A DNA stretch of 64,000 nucleotides from Aspidapion aeneum (taxonomy: Eukaryota; Arthropoda; Insecta; Coleoptera; Brentidae). A program made the position numbers and the translations under genes. Below, in pieces: positions 26,601 to 41,600 of this stretch. Location of the stretch: assembly GCA_963576565.1 (NCBI GenBank), contig OY755039.1, forward strand, positions 26,674,602 to 26,738,601, written 5' to 3'. Each line of letters starts with the position of its first letter. Position 1 is the stretch's first letter. Under the pieces are notes generated by a model, which saw nothing but the letters and a program-made list of their open reading frames with translations, was not told where the DNA came from and ran no database searches.

Positions 26601-29600
26601 TATGCTTATATGATCCATTCTCATTGATCTTCTTATTGCATCCATTTCGACACTTTCCATTTTTGTTTTGTATTTTTCAGTTACGCGACAAGTCTCTGTT
26701 CCATACAACAGCGTGCTTTTGACCATTGTTTCATATATATTAAATTTTACATTTTTTTATCTCTCTGCTGCATAAAATACTGTTAAGACATCCAATAACT
26801 TTTTTGGCTTTTACTATTCTTTTTTCCAATTCTTTACAGTCTGTTTCTGTCTTATAAAATGTGACACTCAAGTATACATACTCATTGCATGGAGATATTG
26901 TTTGTCCATTTTCTAGTACTAACTCACTGGATTCGTTTCCAATAAATAAGTACTGTGTCTTGTCCACGTTCACTGTTAATCCCCACTTTTGGTATTCTTC
27001 TGTTAACTTTCTCATCATATATTCCATGTCTTCTTTATCATTAGTAACAATTACTTGGTCGTCAGCAAACTGTAGTGTGTATATGGTAAATCGGTCGTTA
27101 AGTTGTATTCCCATGCCGTGCACTTTACGTTTCCAGTTTTTTAGAGCTACTGCGATATATATTTTAAAAGGAGTTGGAGAGACACAACATCCCTGTCTTA
27201 AGCCTTTTGTTACCAGGAATTCTTTTGAAAGTCGATTTCCAATTTTAATTTTAGATTTTGACCCTTTGTATAGTTCTTTTATCGCTCTTATGTATGTATG
27301 ATTGATATTAGTTTGCTCTAACACTGTCCATAATTTTTCTACTGGATCGGTATCATATGCTTTTTGTAGGTCCACAAAGGTAACATGAGTCTCTATATTG
27401 CTGGCGATCCTTTTCTCAATTACTTGTTTAAGACAAAAAACATTATCACTACAAGATCTGCCTGCGCGAAACCCACTTTGCTTTTCTTCTTCTTGTTCAT
27501 GAAAATCATTCTCTATTAGAGCTCTAAGAATCCTACTGTATAATCTCCTTAGAGTACTGGTTACTGAAATTCCTCTGTAATTGTTGCAATCCAGCTTGTT
27601 TCCTTTTTTATGTATTGAGGATATGAATGCAATTTTCCAATCATTAGGTACTGGATGTCTGTTTATGCATTGATTATTAATATATGTGAGATTTTCGAGT
27701 AGTTTCTCTGATCCATATTTGAGCATTTCAGCATATATTCCGCCAGGTCCGCTAGCAAACGTTCAGTTCCTTCTATTTGAGGCTACGCTGTGCTCGAATC
27801 AGTTTCTATTTTTTTCTATTTCCAACTCCGCCACTGTTTTATAAGAACTTCTCCTTCGGTTGGTACATGTACCGGACTGCGCGCCGCGAAAAAATAAAAA
27901 TTTAGATAAGCCGATTTCGTAAATTTTGAGAGATCTCAAACGGCAAAGACACGACAGTTTTCGAAGATTTATTGCTTGTCCGAAAAGCCGATGAAATCTC
28001 CCAAAATCTGACCAAACGGGTCTGCTGCACTCTTGTTAGTTTGCGGGCCATCTACAGAAGAAAGCGCACTACCCAAATATTCAGCAATGTCAATGGTTTG
28101 ATTTCATCGAAGAGATTAAAGTTTAATATCAAGTTCTATTAAGCCAATTTTTATAGTAAGCCTTTTATGCAGGGGCGTGCGGTGACATTTCAGACAATGC
28201 AAGCAATTTTTGCTTATTTGTATTTTTCTATCCTTTTTAGTTTTCAGTAATATTTAATTTCTTGCTTTAGCCATCCGATATTTATGATACCTATTTATCT
28301 TTTCACTAAAACTTTGGTAAAAAACTTTTTTTTAATCAAAAACACACGATACAATCCCACAACTGTATAGTTTTAATGGCCGATGCCATATACTTTACCG
28401 AAACCGAAGCCTCTTGGTGGCTAAAAAGCGCGAACTGAATTCTTGCATTGGGCTTGCATGCATTGACCCCCACTATGTTTTACATAACGAGAGAAGCAAT
28501 TGTATCTGCCGCATAGACCGCATAAACCGCAAGGAGCCGGCGGTTGTCGCGAAAGTGACGCTCTCTCGGGTAAAATTAAGACCGACAGTCAATGAATTCT
28601 TATTTGTTTTCCACGCGTACGACAAAGACAACTGCTTACATGTTTGTCTTTTCTTATACGTTCTTCTATTATACTAGATATATAACTTAAGATGCCGCTT
28701 TCTAGTATATTGGTACGCGCAAAATATATTGCTTCTGATACAGTCTTACCACTCCTACAGGTATGGCGCTAATTACGTCAAGTTTTAATAGTGAACTATT
28801 ACCAATTTATTTTTATTATGTCTGAGTTCTTAAGGAAAGCAATGCTTCTCTTGCTTACATGGACCGCATGCCCCTGCTTTTATGCATTGGCTAATAACCT
28901 TTCATACACACCAGAGCGAGGCAGTTGGTAACTACAAAAGTATACTTTTTGCAAAGTCACCTGAACTGCTTCTAATACGGGGTTCTATCGATTTCATGAA
29001 ATTTTGCTTCATTCTGCCCTAAGTTATCCAAATTCATTTAAAATCTTCCTGGTACAATTTCAACCCTACCGACAGAGAAAAGGACCCGGTCCGAGCACAA
29101 AGTTTTCTGATCGACCCAGCCCAGGTGGATGCACGACACCTGATTGGCAGATTTTTTTGAGATGCGCTTTTAATTGCTTTCAGGTGTTCTTTGCGGGACC
29201 CCTTTAGTCGGCAGTATGCAGAGTTAGAAAATCAATCAGTGTCGTTTCTGTAGGTATAGGAATAGAAAGTTTTATTATCTATTTTTATTTCTTTAGTTTA
29301 CGCCATAATTAAATTAAATAATTTTCATGAATATATCTACCTCCGCCCATGTCACTTTCTTTAAAGGATATGCTGATGGTCGGCTTTAACCTTTGTTCAA
29401 ATTATTTCCAGAACTTATATTCGATTATTTTTATTCTGCATAAAATAATCGCAAAAATTATAGTAGTTAAATTGGACCAAATTCAGTAGTACTTAAATAT
29501 ATTTTTTATTTAAAAAATTAATTTATGAGGAAATTAATGAAGTCAGAATTGAAAAGGCAATGGCACTATAAAACAATGGTTGAAAGAAAAATATTTTGTT

Positions 29601-32600
29601 GGAAACCAATAAATCGATTTTAGGTACTCGTTACGATTTGGATGGTAGACACAAAATAGTTCTCCTCAAAAGGCTGATCAATTTTCTGCAAAGTGTCCTT
29701 TGTTCCAGTAAAATCGGTGGTACATTTTTAAAGTTATAAGGGTAAGGGCGAGGGGTGGCTCGATCGCCGATTCTTTTACACTCCTCAAATATTAATATAT
29801 TCCTAGTATTTCCCAAGCACTTCCCGGTATTTTCTAGTATATTTCTCTGCACTTCCGAAGTATTTCCTGGTATTTCCCCTAACCTCTACACCAGCCACCC
29901 CTCGGGTAAAGGGGGAAAAATGGGGTATCTACGGGGGTGAAGCGGGATATCGCAGTTTAAGGTAAACTGCGCAAGAATAAAACCTCTTAATATTAGATAT
30001 TTTATCCCCATGACTGGTTCAACTCTCTGCAATATGATTGGTACCGCTCGGCTAAGCTTAAGTTGGTTTTTGGTCAACATGTAAAGTAGTGCGCTGTTTA
30101 ACGGATTTTTCAAAGTTTTGTTTACATTGAACAATTAGTGGGTTTAAGTATTATTCATTATTAAACGCGTTGTCCGTAAAATTAACTTTTTCTATGTATG
30201 ATTTTTGTTTAAATTTAACTGGTGGTTTGGGGCAAAACGGGGTTTTTTAATGGGGGCAAAACGGGGTACCTTGTTATACCGAGTAACCTATACCCCATTT
30301 TTCCCCAAAAAATTTTTGGGACCGTCATCATCATATGAAAGTGGTGTTCTATGTAGTTTTTTCAAAAAATTGACGCAAAATTCGTGCAGGAGAGTCGACA
30401 ACGTTGACTAGGTCGCTATAAACTTACTTTTAATAAATAAAACTTGTCTTACAAAAATATGGATTCAAAGTCAATTTTTTACAACAATAAAAATAAAAGT
30501 ATAAACTGAAAATTAAAACATAAAGATAACATATCTAGCCATCTTAATTTCAAATGACGAACGCAATAGTGATCCCATTTTGCCCCCTTTCTCCACTACT
30601 GTGAATGGTTTTTAATCAATAAAGTATTTAAATATTTAACTACTAACTATTAGTAGTTATTAGTTTAAGTACTTTATTAAAAAAGTAGTTTAACTACCAA
30701 GTAGTTAGACTACTTTTTTGATTGAGTAGTTAGTAATTATCCTCCACTACTTTTTTCAAATTCGAATATGTACAGGGCGGTTAGTATGCGCGAAAGAACG
30801 GAACTAGTACTTATAATACGAGAGTAGTTTCAAAAAAAAACTTTTGATTAATTCAAATTCAAAAATAGGGAAGGATTAAAGATTAGATTATTTAATACCA
30901 ATACTTTTATAAAATCATGAAGAAAAACTAGTAAATAGAGCCGTCAATTTAACTCACACGCAAATTTGGCGTTTCACCACTTAATTGTGTGTTTTTATCC
31001 ATGTAATGTTATCTTATGATTTACATAGTTTACACATTAATAAGATAGTGACAGGTCTATTAATTCCGTTTTATATGATGAGATTTCAATTTAGGTATAC
31101 ACCTATATTTTTATTCCTGTATTTATCGATACGTACCTACGTAGAGTATAGAAAAGGTTCCTATGTAAAACCACCTCGGCACTTAGGGGAAGGTGACCCT
31201 TTACACCATTTAAAGCATAAAAAATTACTTTGGTAAAAAATTGATTTATCATGGAATGCTTTTATCACAGTGTAAATAACTTATATACACTGTAGTCTTA
31301 TTAACTTATTTTAATTATAGATTAAAAGTTTAAAATATAACAACATTTTGTTTTTGTTTTGGGTCCAGTTAAACTATAAAAAATTATAAAAAAGTTCTGA
31401 GAAATTTTTAAATAAGAAAAACTGTCAGGTCTTTTTGATTTGACAGCTGCCTAATTTTTGACATAAATTGAAATACAAGTAAGACATATTTTTTATTTAA
31501 TGTTGTGATGGCTTCTATGCATATTCCTGGGAACATTACAGGGAAAATGCCCTTTATTGCTAAATTATTAAAAACAAATTATATACAACATTTTTAAAAT
31601 TGGTAGGTAATAAAGAATTTAATTTCGTCCGTTTATTCATTTAGATACGAATGTAAAAATAATTTTGAAATTACTGGGTTGGATCAATGTTTAATTGTTT
31701 ACAGAGTTATATAATCAAAGGTTGGATTCACAATAAACACGGGAACAATTAGAAATTTTATTTGTCGGTTTAGAACGTTTTTCTACGTTGTCCGAAGCCT
31801 ACTCTCCACTTCCTTCGATCCTGATAATCATCTTCTGTCAGGTTTTTTTGACTCATAAATCTTCGGATTGACTGTTGTCATTCCAGTTTAGGACGTCCTC
31901 TTTTTTGCGACCTATTGGTTGCCATTCTAGGACCTGTTTTGTTAATCTTTCATCGTTCATTCGTTGTACATGGCCGTACTATATCAGTCTTTTAGTGATA
32001 TCATCCGTTATGCTTCCCTTGATTCCCAGTATTTCTTTTATGATCTCATTTCTCATGATCTGTTCCAGATATTCTCATTGATCTTCTTATTGCATCCATT
32101 TCGACACTTTCCATTTTTGGTTTGTATTCTGCTGATACGCGATAAGTCCATACAACATCGTGCTTTTCATTATTGTTTTATATATGTTAAATTTTACATT
32201 CTTTTTGTCTCTCTGCTCCATAAAATACTGCTAAGACATCCAATATCCTTTTTTGCTTTTACTATTCTTTTTCTCCAGTTCTATACCGTCTGTTCCTGTC
32301 TTACCAAATGTGACATCCAAGTATATACGTACTCATTGCATGCAGATAGTGTTGATTCGTTTCCAATATATAAGTACTGTGTCTTGTCCACGTTCCCTGT
32401 TAACCCCCACTTTTGGTATTCTTCTGTTAACATTCTCATTATATACTGAATTTCTTCTTTATCATTAGCTACAATTACTTGGTCGTCAGCAAACTGTAGT
32501 GTGTTTATGGTAAATCGGTCGTTAAGGTGTATTCCCATGCCGTGTACTTTACATTTCCAGTTTTTTAGAGCTACTGCGATATATTTTTTAAAAATAGTTG

Positions 32601-35600
32601 GAGAGATACAACATCCCTGTCTTAAGCTTGTACTTAAGAATATAAAATACATCTAATAAACTATATAATTTTAATATTTTTATATTTTATTTGTTTTAAG
32701 TTAATTACTAATAAATAAAATAGGCTGGCATTAGGAATGGGCGTAAACGTCGCTTATCGTTAGTAGATTTTACTCAAACTGTTGAATTCTTGAGACTAAC
32801 GGTTTGGTAATTAAATCGCAAAGCAAAAATATTTAGCGGATAAATGGTAAAAACGGCATCAACAATTTCAAATTTTATGACACAATCAGCTAAAAGTGTT
32901 TTACGATGTTATATTAACGTAATTATACTTCCTAGATTATATTTAGTGCCCAATAAACTACAAACGTTGGTTATAAATCTGTCATAAAAATATATGTTAA
33001 TCGAAAAGTTCAAACTTTCTGAATTATTTTTGCTTTAGCCAACGATTTTTTCAATCTAGTTGATTATTATAAAAATTTTAAAAAATCTTATTTGTAACCT
33101 ACTAACAATAAATTTCTTTCCAGCTTCCTCCAATGTGAAATACTCAATCTACTCTGGTGATCCCGATCAATACTTTAAAATAGATTCACTGACAGGTGTC
33201 ATTAAGGTAGATTCCCAACTAGATCGTGAAACTAGATCCAGTGTTCTGCTCAATGTTCAAGCAACTAGTGAAAACCCACCTGTTTATGGGCATACTCAGG
33301 TAATTAACCAGAAATGTATGAGGTATGACAATTAAATTTTAAGACTGGCCTCTGAACTAACAGGTTTTAAATCTCCACACGACGCCGACGGGCGGTCGGA
33401 GTTATTCACTTTGATGTGCGTTCTACTACCGCGCGCAATCTTGTCACCTTTCCTCTACTAGTTTGACTTACACAGTGGTTGCATAGCTCATTTGCCGGAA
33501 TTATGACAAACGAAAAAATTGACCATTGTATTGATTTAAAGTAAAACTCAAAAAAACGGCTACTGAATGCTTTCAAATGCTAAAAGATGTCTACAGAGAA
33601 CAGTGTATGTATCGTGCAATGATTTTCATGTGGCATAAAAGCTTTTTCGATGCTCGCGAAGAAGTTAAAGATGATGAACGAGAAGGGCGCTCCAGCCTCC
33701 AGCACACCCAAAACAGCGATGCTTATTGTTTTTTTTTCGATATTAGGGGTGTTGTTCTTATTGAATGGGCGCGTAAGGGTCAAACAGTCAACCAACATTT
33801 ATATTTGAAAGTACGGAAAGAACGTATAAGGAAAAAGCGTCCAGATTTGTGAAAGAACAACGCGTGGCTGCTCTACCAGGATAATGCTCCGGCTCTCAAT
33901 GCCCTTTTCATTAAGCAGTTTTTAGCTAATCAAAAGACCAACGTCGTTAACCACCCACCATATTCACCAGACTTAGCCCCTTGCGACTACTACCTGTTTC
34001 TGAAAGTGAACAAATCATTAAAAGGAACCCGTTTTAAAATATTAGAACACGTCAAGAAAAAACGGCAAGACTTCTTAACAGCGCCGCTTCTGATAATTTC
34101 CAAAATTGCTTCCAACATTGGAAAAAAACACATGCAACGCTGCGTCGATAGAGAAGGGGACATTAATGGGGAACATCATTAAGTTGTATTAGTATTTAAA
34201 TAAAGTAGATTTTTTACAACAGTCTTATAATTTTATTGTCATACCTTATATTTGTTAAAGAAATAGGAAGAATTATAGTTACAATACCAAAAATCCCTGT
34301 TCGGAGAAGTTACAGGGTATTTTACAAGAAACTGAAAATAATTATTTTCTACGACCACATATGAAAATGCTTTCACACGATTTGCAACCTCAGAAAACAT
34401 TAAATTTCACCCGTGTGCAAAAATTTTTCAGTACATGAAAAGTGTACGATGACTGCCACCAAACTGTTTTGTACATGTGTTGCAAAGTACTTTTCCACAC
34501 ATGTGCGGAAAAGCAGTTTCATTTGATTTGTGCAATATTAAAGACTAATTTTTACAAACATTCACGCTCGTGTGAAATTTGTCACTTTCCTCTCTTGTTA
34601 TGTAATACCACACTGTAATACCGATACTATTTTAAATATAGGTCAACATCGACATAGACGACGTCAATGACAATCCACCAGAGTTTGAATCTCAAACGGT
34701 TAGAATTTCGGTACCCGAGAATGCAGACACAGGGATAGCATTTTATGCAGCTCATGCCAGCGACAAAGATTTTGGATCGAATGGCATCATAAAATATAAG
34801 TTGTCATTTCCAAATGATGGTAAGTGTTGATGCAAGTTGACATAAACATGAAATACCACTTTCATGTTTATGTCATGTGACCGTTAACTTTGATTGGTGA
34901 TTATTCATTTCTAATTTTTGAATGGTATACCAATTATCATATTAGATGACGGAGATCGAGAAACTATTGTTGCCAATGAAATAAAACTTATTATAATATC
35001 GATTATTTTGATTTTTATGACTACAATCTTGACTTAAACAGTTATCTAAAATATGGCTTAATTTCCCAGTGCTAACCGAATAAAGTTTTTAGGTTTATTT
35101 AAAATCGATCCAAAATCCGGACATCTTACTCTAGCCCGAAATCTTGATTATGAGAACTCGCACCGACACACTATTATCATTACCGCCATAGATATGGGTA
35201 CTCCACCATTATCAGCAAATTTGACGGTTCTAGTCGAAGTTCAGGATGTAAATGACAACTCGCCGATTTTTGAAAAGAATGAGTACAATTTTAGTGTTAG
35301 CGAATCTCTGCCCGTCACTTCGCAGGTTTGTTATTTTGATCACAGGCACTACATATTAAAGTCGAAAAGTTAGAAAGATTTAAAAGAAGGTTTTTTTAAC
35401 ATTTTTTATATTCTCCATTTTTTAATAAAATTAGAAATTGATTTTGAGGATTTAAATTTTTTCTAGATCATTCAATTTACCGCAATAGATGCAGACACAG
35501 GTAACAACGCTAGAATTACCTACCGCCTTCAATCATCCAATTTCTCTAGTCCGAAATTTGAAGAAGTATTTGGAATATTTCCCAATAGTGGCTGGTTATA

Positions 35601-38600
35601 TTTAAAAGATAACCTAGACCGCGAAACAGTGGAACATTACAGCCTAATAGTTTCGGCCAGAGATAACGGAACGCCTTCTTTAACAGCCACTTCTAAAGTT
35701 AATATTGAAGTTGTGGATGCAAATGATAATGATCCCATATTTCATAAAGAATCCTACGAGTTTCAAATTGAAGAAAACTTGTCCAGGGGAACATTTGTTG
35801 GAAAAGTTTGGGCTAGAGATGTAGACAGTGGCCCAAATGCTGCTTTGAGATATACTTTAATCCCTGGCAATAGCAGTTTTCAGATCAATGCTATTACAGG
35901 TAAAAATTTACATAATATAGCCTAGTTTAACCCATACTTCAAAACTTCAATATTGGGCAACAACTTATTTGGATATTTTGGAGTTCTCCAGAGTGAAGAT
36001 TGTTTATAATCATTATGGGTTTAAAAAAAGATCCAATATTTAATATTTATTTAAAATCTATGGTAAAAAATACCCCGACGCGTTTTGAACCTATCGATCT
36101 ATTTCAAGGGAAGTCAATAAATAAAAAAAATAAAATAAAGTCGCTCAAAAATCTGACACAATCCAAGAATTAAAGTCACCAATAAGCACTCTTTGTTATT
36201 TATTGACTGCCCTTAAAAAAGAGCGATAGGCTCTAAACGCGTCGGGGTATTTTTTACCATAGATTTTGAATAAATCTTAAATACATTTTGTGAAGAATTG
36301 GATCTTTTTTCAAAGCCACAATGAACAATTTATTTATTATTAATTTTTTAGGTGAAATAACTACAAAAGAAATTCTTGATCGCGAAACGAAATCACATTA
36401 TAACCTAATGGCAGAAGCACATGACCAAGGTTCAACACCTAGAAGTGCTAGAGTACCTGTCAAAATAACTGTTTTGGATATCAATGATAATGCTCCTGAA
36501 ATAGTCGACCCCCAGGAAGATGTTGTTAGTGTTAGAGAACAACAGTCACCTGGTAAACAATAAAAATAAAATAAATGTTTTTTAATTTAAAATAGTAAGT
36601 TTTAATAAAAATTATACATCACTAATTTATCTTGGTTTTAGGTACTGATGTAGTAAGAGTGCGTGCAATCGACTATGATATTGGCGACAATTCTTCTGTA
36701 ACATATTCTTTAATTAAAAGCCGAGACTCTGATGACGTTGATGCATTTAGTATTCATCCAATCACTGGTGTAATTAAAACAAAATTTGTATTAGATCATG
36801 ACGAAAAAATTATTTATCGGTAAGAATAAAAATAAAACTTTTGCATATAATACTAGTTTCCATTTCTGGCGCGGCTATATAAAGTTAAAAAAACTGTAAA
36901 AATTGAGTTTTTCCGCTTTTAGGCTTGCTGTGGCAGCTACAGATAGAGGCAACCCTCCAAAGCAAACGGTGAGAATGATTCGAATTGAAGTCTTAGATCT
37001 TAATGATCATCGTCCCACATTTACCAGCTCAAGTCTGACTTTTGCTATTCCTGAAAGTGCAAAAGTGGGCGACATAGTCGGCTCTGTTTCTTCCATAGAT
37101 TCAGTTGAAGAAGAAAATTTAATTGCTGACAGTTCACGTAATTCTATATCCTATACCATTACATCCGATGGTGGAGATGCAGCCTTTGATATTGACAGAA
37201 GTTCTGGAAATATTGTAGTTGCTCAGGAATTAGACAGAGAAAAGAAAGAAACATACAATTTAGAAATACGGGCGCTGGATAACGGTGCCACTAATAATCC
37301 GCAAAGTAGTGCAATAACTGTCAAAATTATTGTACAAGATGTAAACGACAATGCTCCCAAATGGTCCAAGGATCCAGAAACCATTGTTGTTAATGAAAAG
37401 AAGCCTGTAGGTTCCACTATTTTTAATTTTACAGCTGGAGACGAAGATCTAGGCCCCAACAGCTATTTAAGATATGCTTTAGTCTCCCAGTTTCCTCCTT
37501 TAAATACTTTTACTATAGACTCATTAACAGGTGCTCTTATATTGGTCTCAAATTTAGATTACGAAACAGCCACTGAACACATAATTGTCATAATGGCTAC
37601 AGATCAAGCCTTAAATATTTCCGAGCGACTTAGTAGTTCAGTTACAGCAAAGGTTTTTGTAACAGATTACAATGACAATGCTCCACAGTTTATTTTTCCT
37701 CACAGCACAATATTTTTGGACAAAGATATTACCATTGGAATGTTGGCCTTCCATATATTGGCAGTTGATTCAGATAGTGGTGATAATGGAAGAGTGACTT
37801 ATATATTAACACGCACCTCTGATGCACATTATTTTTCGATTGGCTACGATACTGGGTTTTTGACACTGGCTAAACCATTGCCTGAAGACAAAACTTCGTT
37901 TGTTTTGAATGTCACTGCAACGGATCACGGAAAACCAAACAAACAAACCAGCATGGAATTAAAGCTGGTTATTCAAGATTCTAGGGAAGATTCTCCTAAA
38001 TTTTTAGACCAGGTGTATGAAGCGACAATTGCTGAAAATTTACCGATAGGTAGTTTGGTAACGCAGCTAAATGTTAAAGGACGAATCACACAAAATTGTA
38101 AGTACTAGTGCATTTCTATAGCCTAAATAGTCGAAACTCCACATTTGGCCAGTTCGAGTTACGCATATTTAAAATCAGCAGATGCGATTTAATATTGAAG
38201 ATAAAAACCGTATATTATGTATTATTGATTGCCTATATTTTTAGATTTAAAATGATGCTTGTGTGAGTTAAACGAAATTAAAACTGAACAAGAATTAATC
38301 TTATTTCACATATTACTCGACTTTTTGTTTTATGGACCATCCTTTACCTCTCGGCTATTAATTTAAAAGTACATAACTGATATTTAAAAATTTTATTTAT
38401 AATTGTTTGTGTTATTTTAGATGAAAATATTACTTTTGTCATTCCTACTGGGTTTGCTGATGATGCATTCGAAGTTATCTCTCCCTCTGGAAAAGTGCAT
38501 ACTAAAAAACTGCTAGACAGAGAAACGCAAGACACTTATATTTTACCCATTTACGTTACCGAAGTAGCAAACGATGTTATCAATTTTGATGTGACAAAGC

Positions 38601-41600
38601 TAAAGATTAAACTAAGTGATGTAAATGATTACTTTCCAAAATTTACTAGAGGGTCCTGTTATAGATTATCAGTGCCAGAAAATTCAGAAACTGCTATTAT
38701 ACATACAGTCGTAGCCAAGGATTTAGACTTTGGTAACAACGGACTAGTTTCATACTCGATTGCTAGTGGAAATGTTGGAAATAAATTTAGTATTAACTCA
38801 AGAACTGGCGAGTTAACGGCAAAATCTTTAGATAGAGAAAGTCATTCGAAATACTATCTAACGGTGACCGCTAGGGACCATGGAAGTCCTTCTTTGCAGG
38901 TAGGTCCATTACACTAATTAACTAACACCTAAGTTTGATTTGTTTTATATTATATTTGTTAGAGCAATCACACAATGTTATTTTTATTTAAGGGTTATTG
39001 CAACCTAACAGTCATTGTGGAGGATCAAAATGACTCAGATCCAAAATTCGACCTCTCGAAATACTCAACCTCAATTTCTGAAGACACTCCTATTGATACT
39101 TCAATTCTCAAAGTTCACGCTCTCGACGCTGACATGGGACTTAACGCAAAAATAATCTACTACCTAGCAAGCGAAAGTCAGTGGCTGTTCAGAATTGACA
39201 ATCATACTGGTGTCATTACTACTGCTGGATTATTTGATAGAGAGAGACAGAACGAATACAATTTTATGGTAGTTGCTACTGATAGTGGAAAATATAATAC
39301 AAGGTATGCAAGTTTACAATTCTTGAATTAGAAATTATTTGACTTAAATAAAATAAGTGAAAATTTAAAAGCAATAATAATTTAATGTATTTTAGGTCGA
39401 CAAGGGTTCCAGTAACCGTTTTCATTAAGGATATTAACGATAATAAACCGATATTTTCAAAATACCCTTTTCAAGAGAAAATCTCAGCTTACATCCAACC
39501 TGGTCAGGCTATCTTAAAAGTAGTTGCTACTGATGCTGATGATGGGATAAACGGCGATGTTGTTTATAGTTTAGTAAATGATGTAAGCTTTGGAAAGTTT
39601 AGAATTAACCCGAATACGGGGATTATAACGGCTACTCAGTCTTTGGCTTCACAGAATGGTAAATATTTTCTAATAATAAAATACGGCTTAACCCTTCTTC
39701 TCAGTTTTAATATAATAACATCAATAAGAATAAGTAATTGTTAAAACATCATTTACTTTTAGAAAAAGTTCTCTATTTAAACGTTCAAGCTACCGACAAA
39801 GGCAATCCTTCCAAAAGCTCTTACGGGTTGGTGGAAATCATAGTCGGAGATCTATCTCCAGGTTCTCCAAAATTAAGGTTCCACAACAACACTTATGAAG
39901 TCACTATCCCAGAAAATTTGGAACAGCATAAAGACATTATTCAAGTTGGTGCTGTAAGAACTGATGGGAGAAAGCAGAAGATTAGCTACATTTTTGGTAA
40001 GTGAATGAAAAGTATTGGTTCAAATTTAAAAAAAAAATATAATTAATATACTTACATTAAATACAACAATAGAATTAAAATAACTCGTTAGTCCTTAATT
40101 AAACTCGCATATTTTTAGGTACAGGTAATGAAGAAAACATATTTAGTATCGATCCGGACTCTGGGATAATACAAGTCAATGATTCCAATAATCTCGATTT
40201 TGAAGTTCGCCAAGAAATCAACCTGGTGGTCGAAGCAAAAACGGAGGGTTTGCCAAATATTCATGGCTACTGCAATGTGAAAATTAGATTGACAGATCAA
40301 AATGACAATACGCCGAAGTTCACACAGCAACAGTATACGGCCTCCGTTTCAGAGGAGGGCAAAAAAGGAAATTATGTGTTGCAGGTAAGATACATCTTAT
40401 AAATATTAAAAATTTTAGTCCCTTTCTTTTTCCTCTTCTTGTTTTCCCTTTTTTCGCGCTGCAATAAGTCACGGCCTCCTCATCCTTGTGCACCTGCCTA
40501 CATATTTTTTATTACTTTCCACCTATAAGCTTTTTCGAAACTTTTTTTAAAGGTGCAATTATTAAGACATAATTTTTCTTTTAGGTGGTAGCATCTGATG
40601 CAGACCAAGGTCAAAACTCACGAGTTCTTTACCATATTGTGGACGGAAATCATGACAACGCGTTTAAAATCGAGCCAGCTTTCAGTGGAATCTTAAGAAC
40701 AAATATTGTTTTAGACAGGGAAATTAGAGACAACTATAGACTAACCGTGATTGCGACAGATGAAGGCATTCCTCAAATGACTGGAACCACCAGAATCAGA
40801 ATTAATGTAATCGACGTTAATGACAACCGTCCTACATTCCCGCCTCATTCCACAATAAAAATCAAAGAGGATGCAGAGATTGGCACAGTCTTAACCACAA
40901 TAACTGCCAACGATGTCGATACTTATCCAGAGCTGACCTACAGCTTTGCTAAAGAGAACAATCCCGAATACTTAAAACATTTTAGCATCGATAGATTTAG
41001 TGGAAAAATTGTTTTAAAAGAGAACCTGGATTTTGAATCTTGGCAAGAATTTAAAATGGATATATTAGCTTTTGACGGAACTTTTGACGCCCGGACGAGT
41101 CTAACAATAAAAGTGGTGGACTGCAATGATAATGCTCCATTATTTTCTCATGTTTTATATGAGGCAAATTTACCTGATATTGAAACCACGTCCTTGGTTG
41201 ATATTTTAACTGTAAATGCTTCGGATCTAGATTCCAATGAGAACTCAGAAATTCATTATTCTATTGCTAACCCAACTACCGGTGTTTATCTGGGATCTGA
41301 AGACGGTATTCTTAAAGTTAACGTTTCAAATGTGTCATCTATAGGTGAAGATCTCTATTTGACAATTCAAGCTGAAGATATGGGTTCACCAAAACTGCAT
41401 TCTATGGCATCTGTAAGAATTAAGGTCAAAAACAGAGTTGGTGGTAGATCTTCCAATAAAAAAGAATATAAAATAAATATTCCGGAAGACACAAATATTG
41501 GAAAGACTTTAATACATATTGGAAAACCAAACATTGCCCAAAATTCGGCAAACTATTTTAAAATTCTTGAAGGAAACGAAGGTGGTATATTCGAAATATC

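Larger units (their letters stand above)
1131..33123 (+). other. ds: 32-kb ds intron, filled with mobile DNA
   Basis: Everything between the exons at 943 and 33124. Besides the elements listed separately, I found no further coding exon: no in-phase cadherin motif appears. Stretches where I see only AT-rich unassigned DNA are roughly 1971-3729, 5270-6590, 9450-10480, 21733-22373, 22570-24250 and 28890-31760. Confidence 0.8.
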
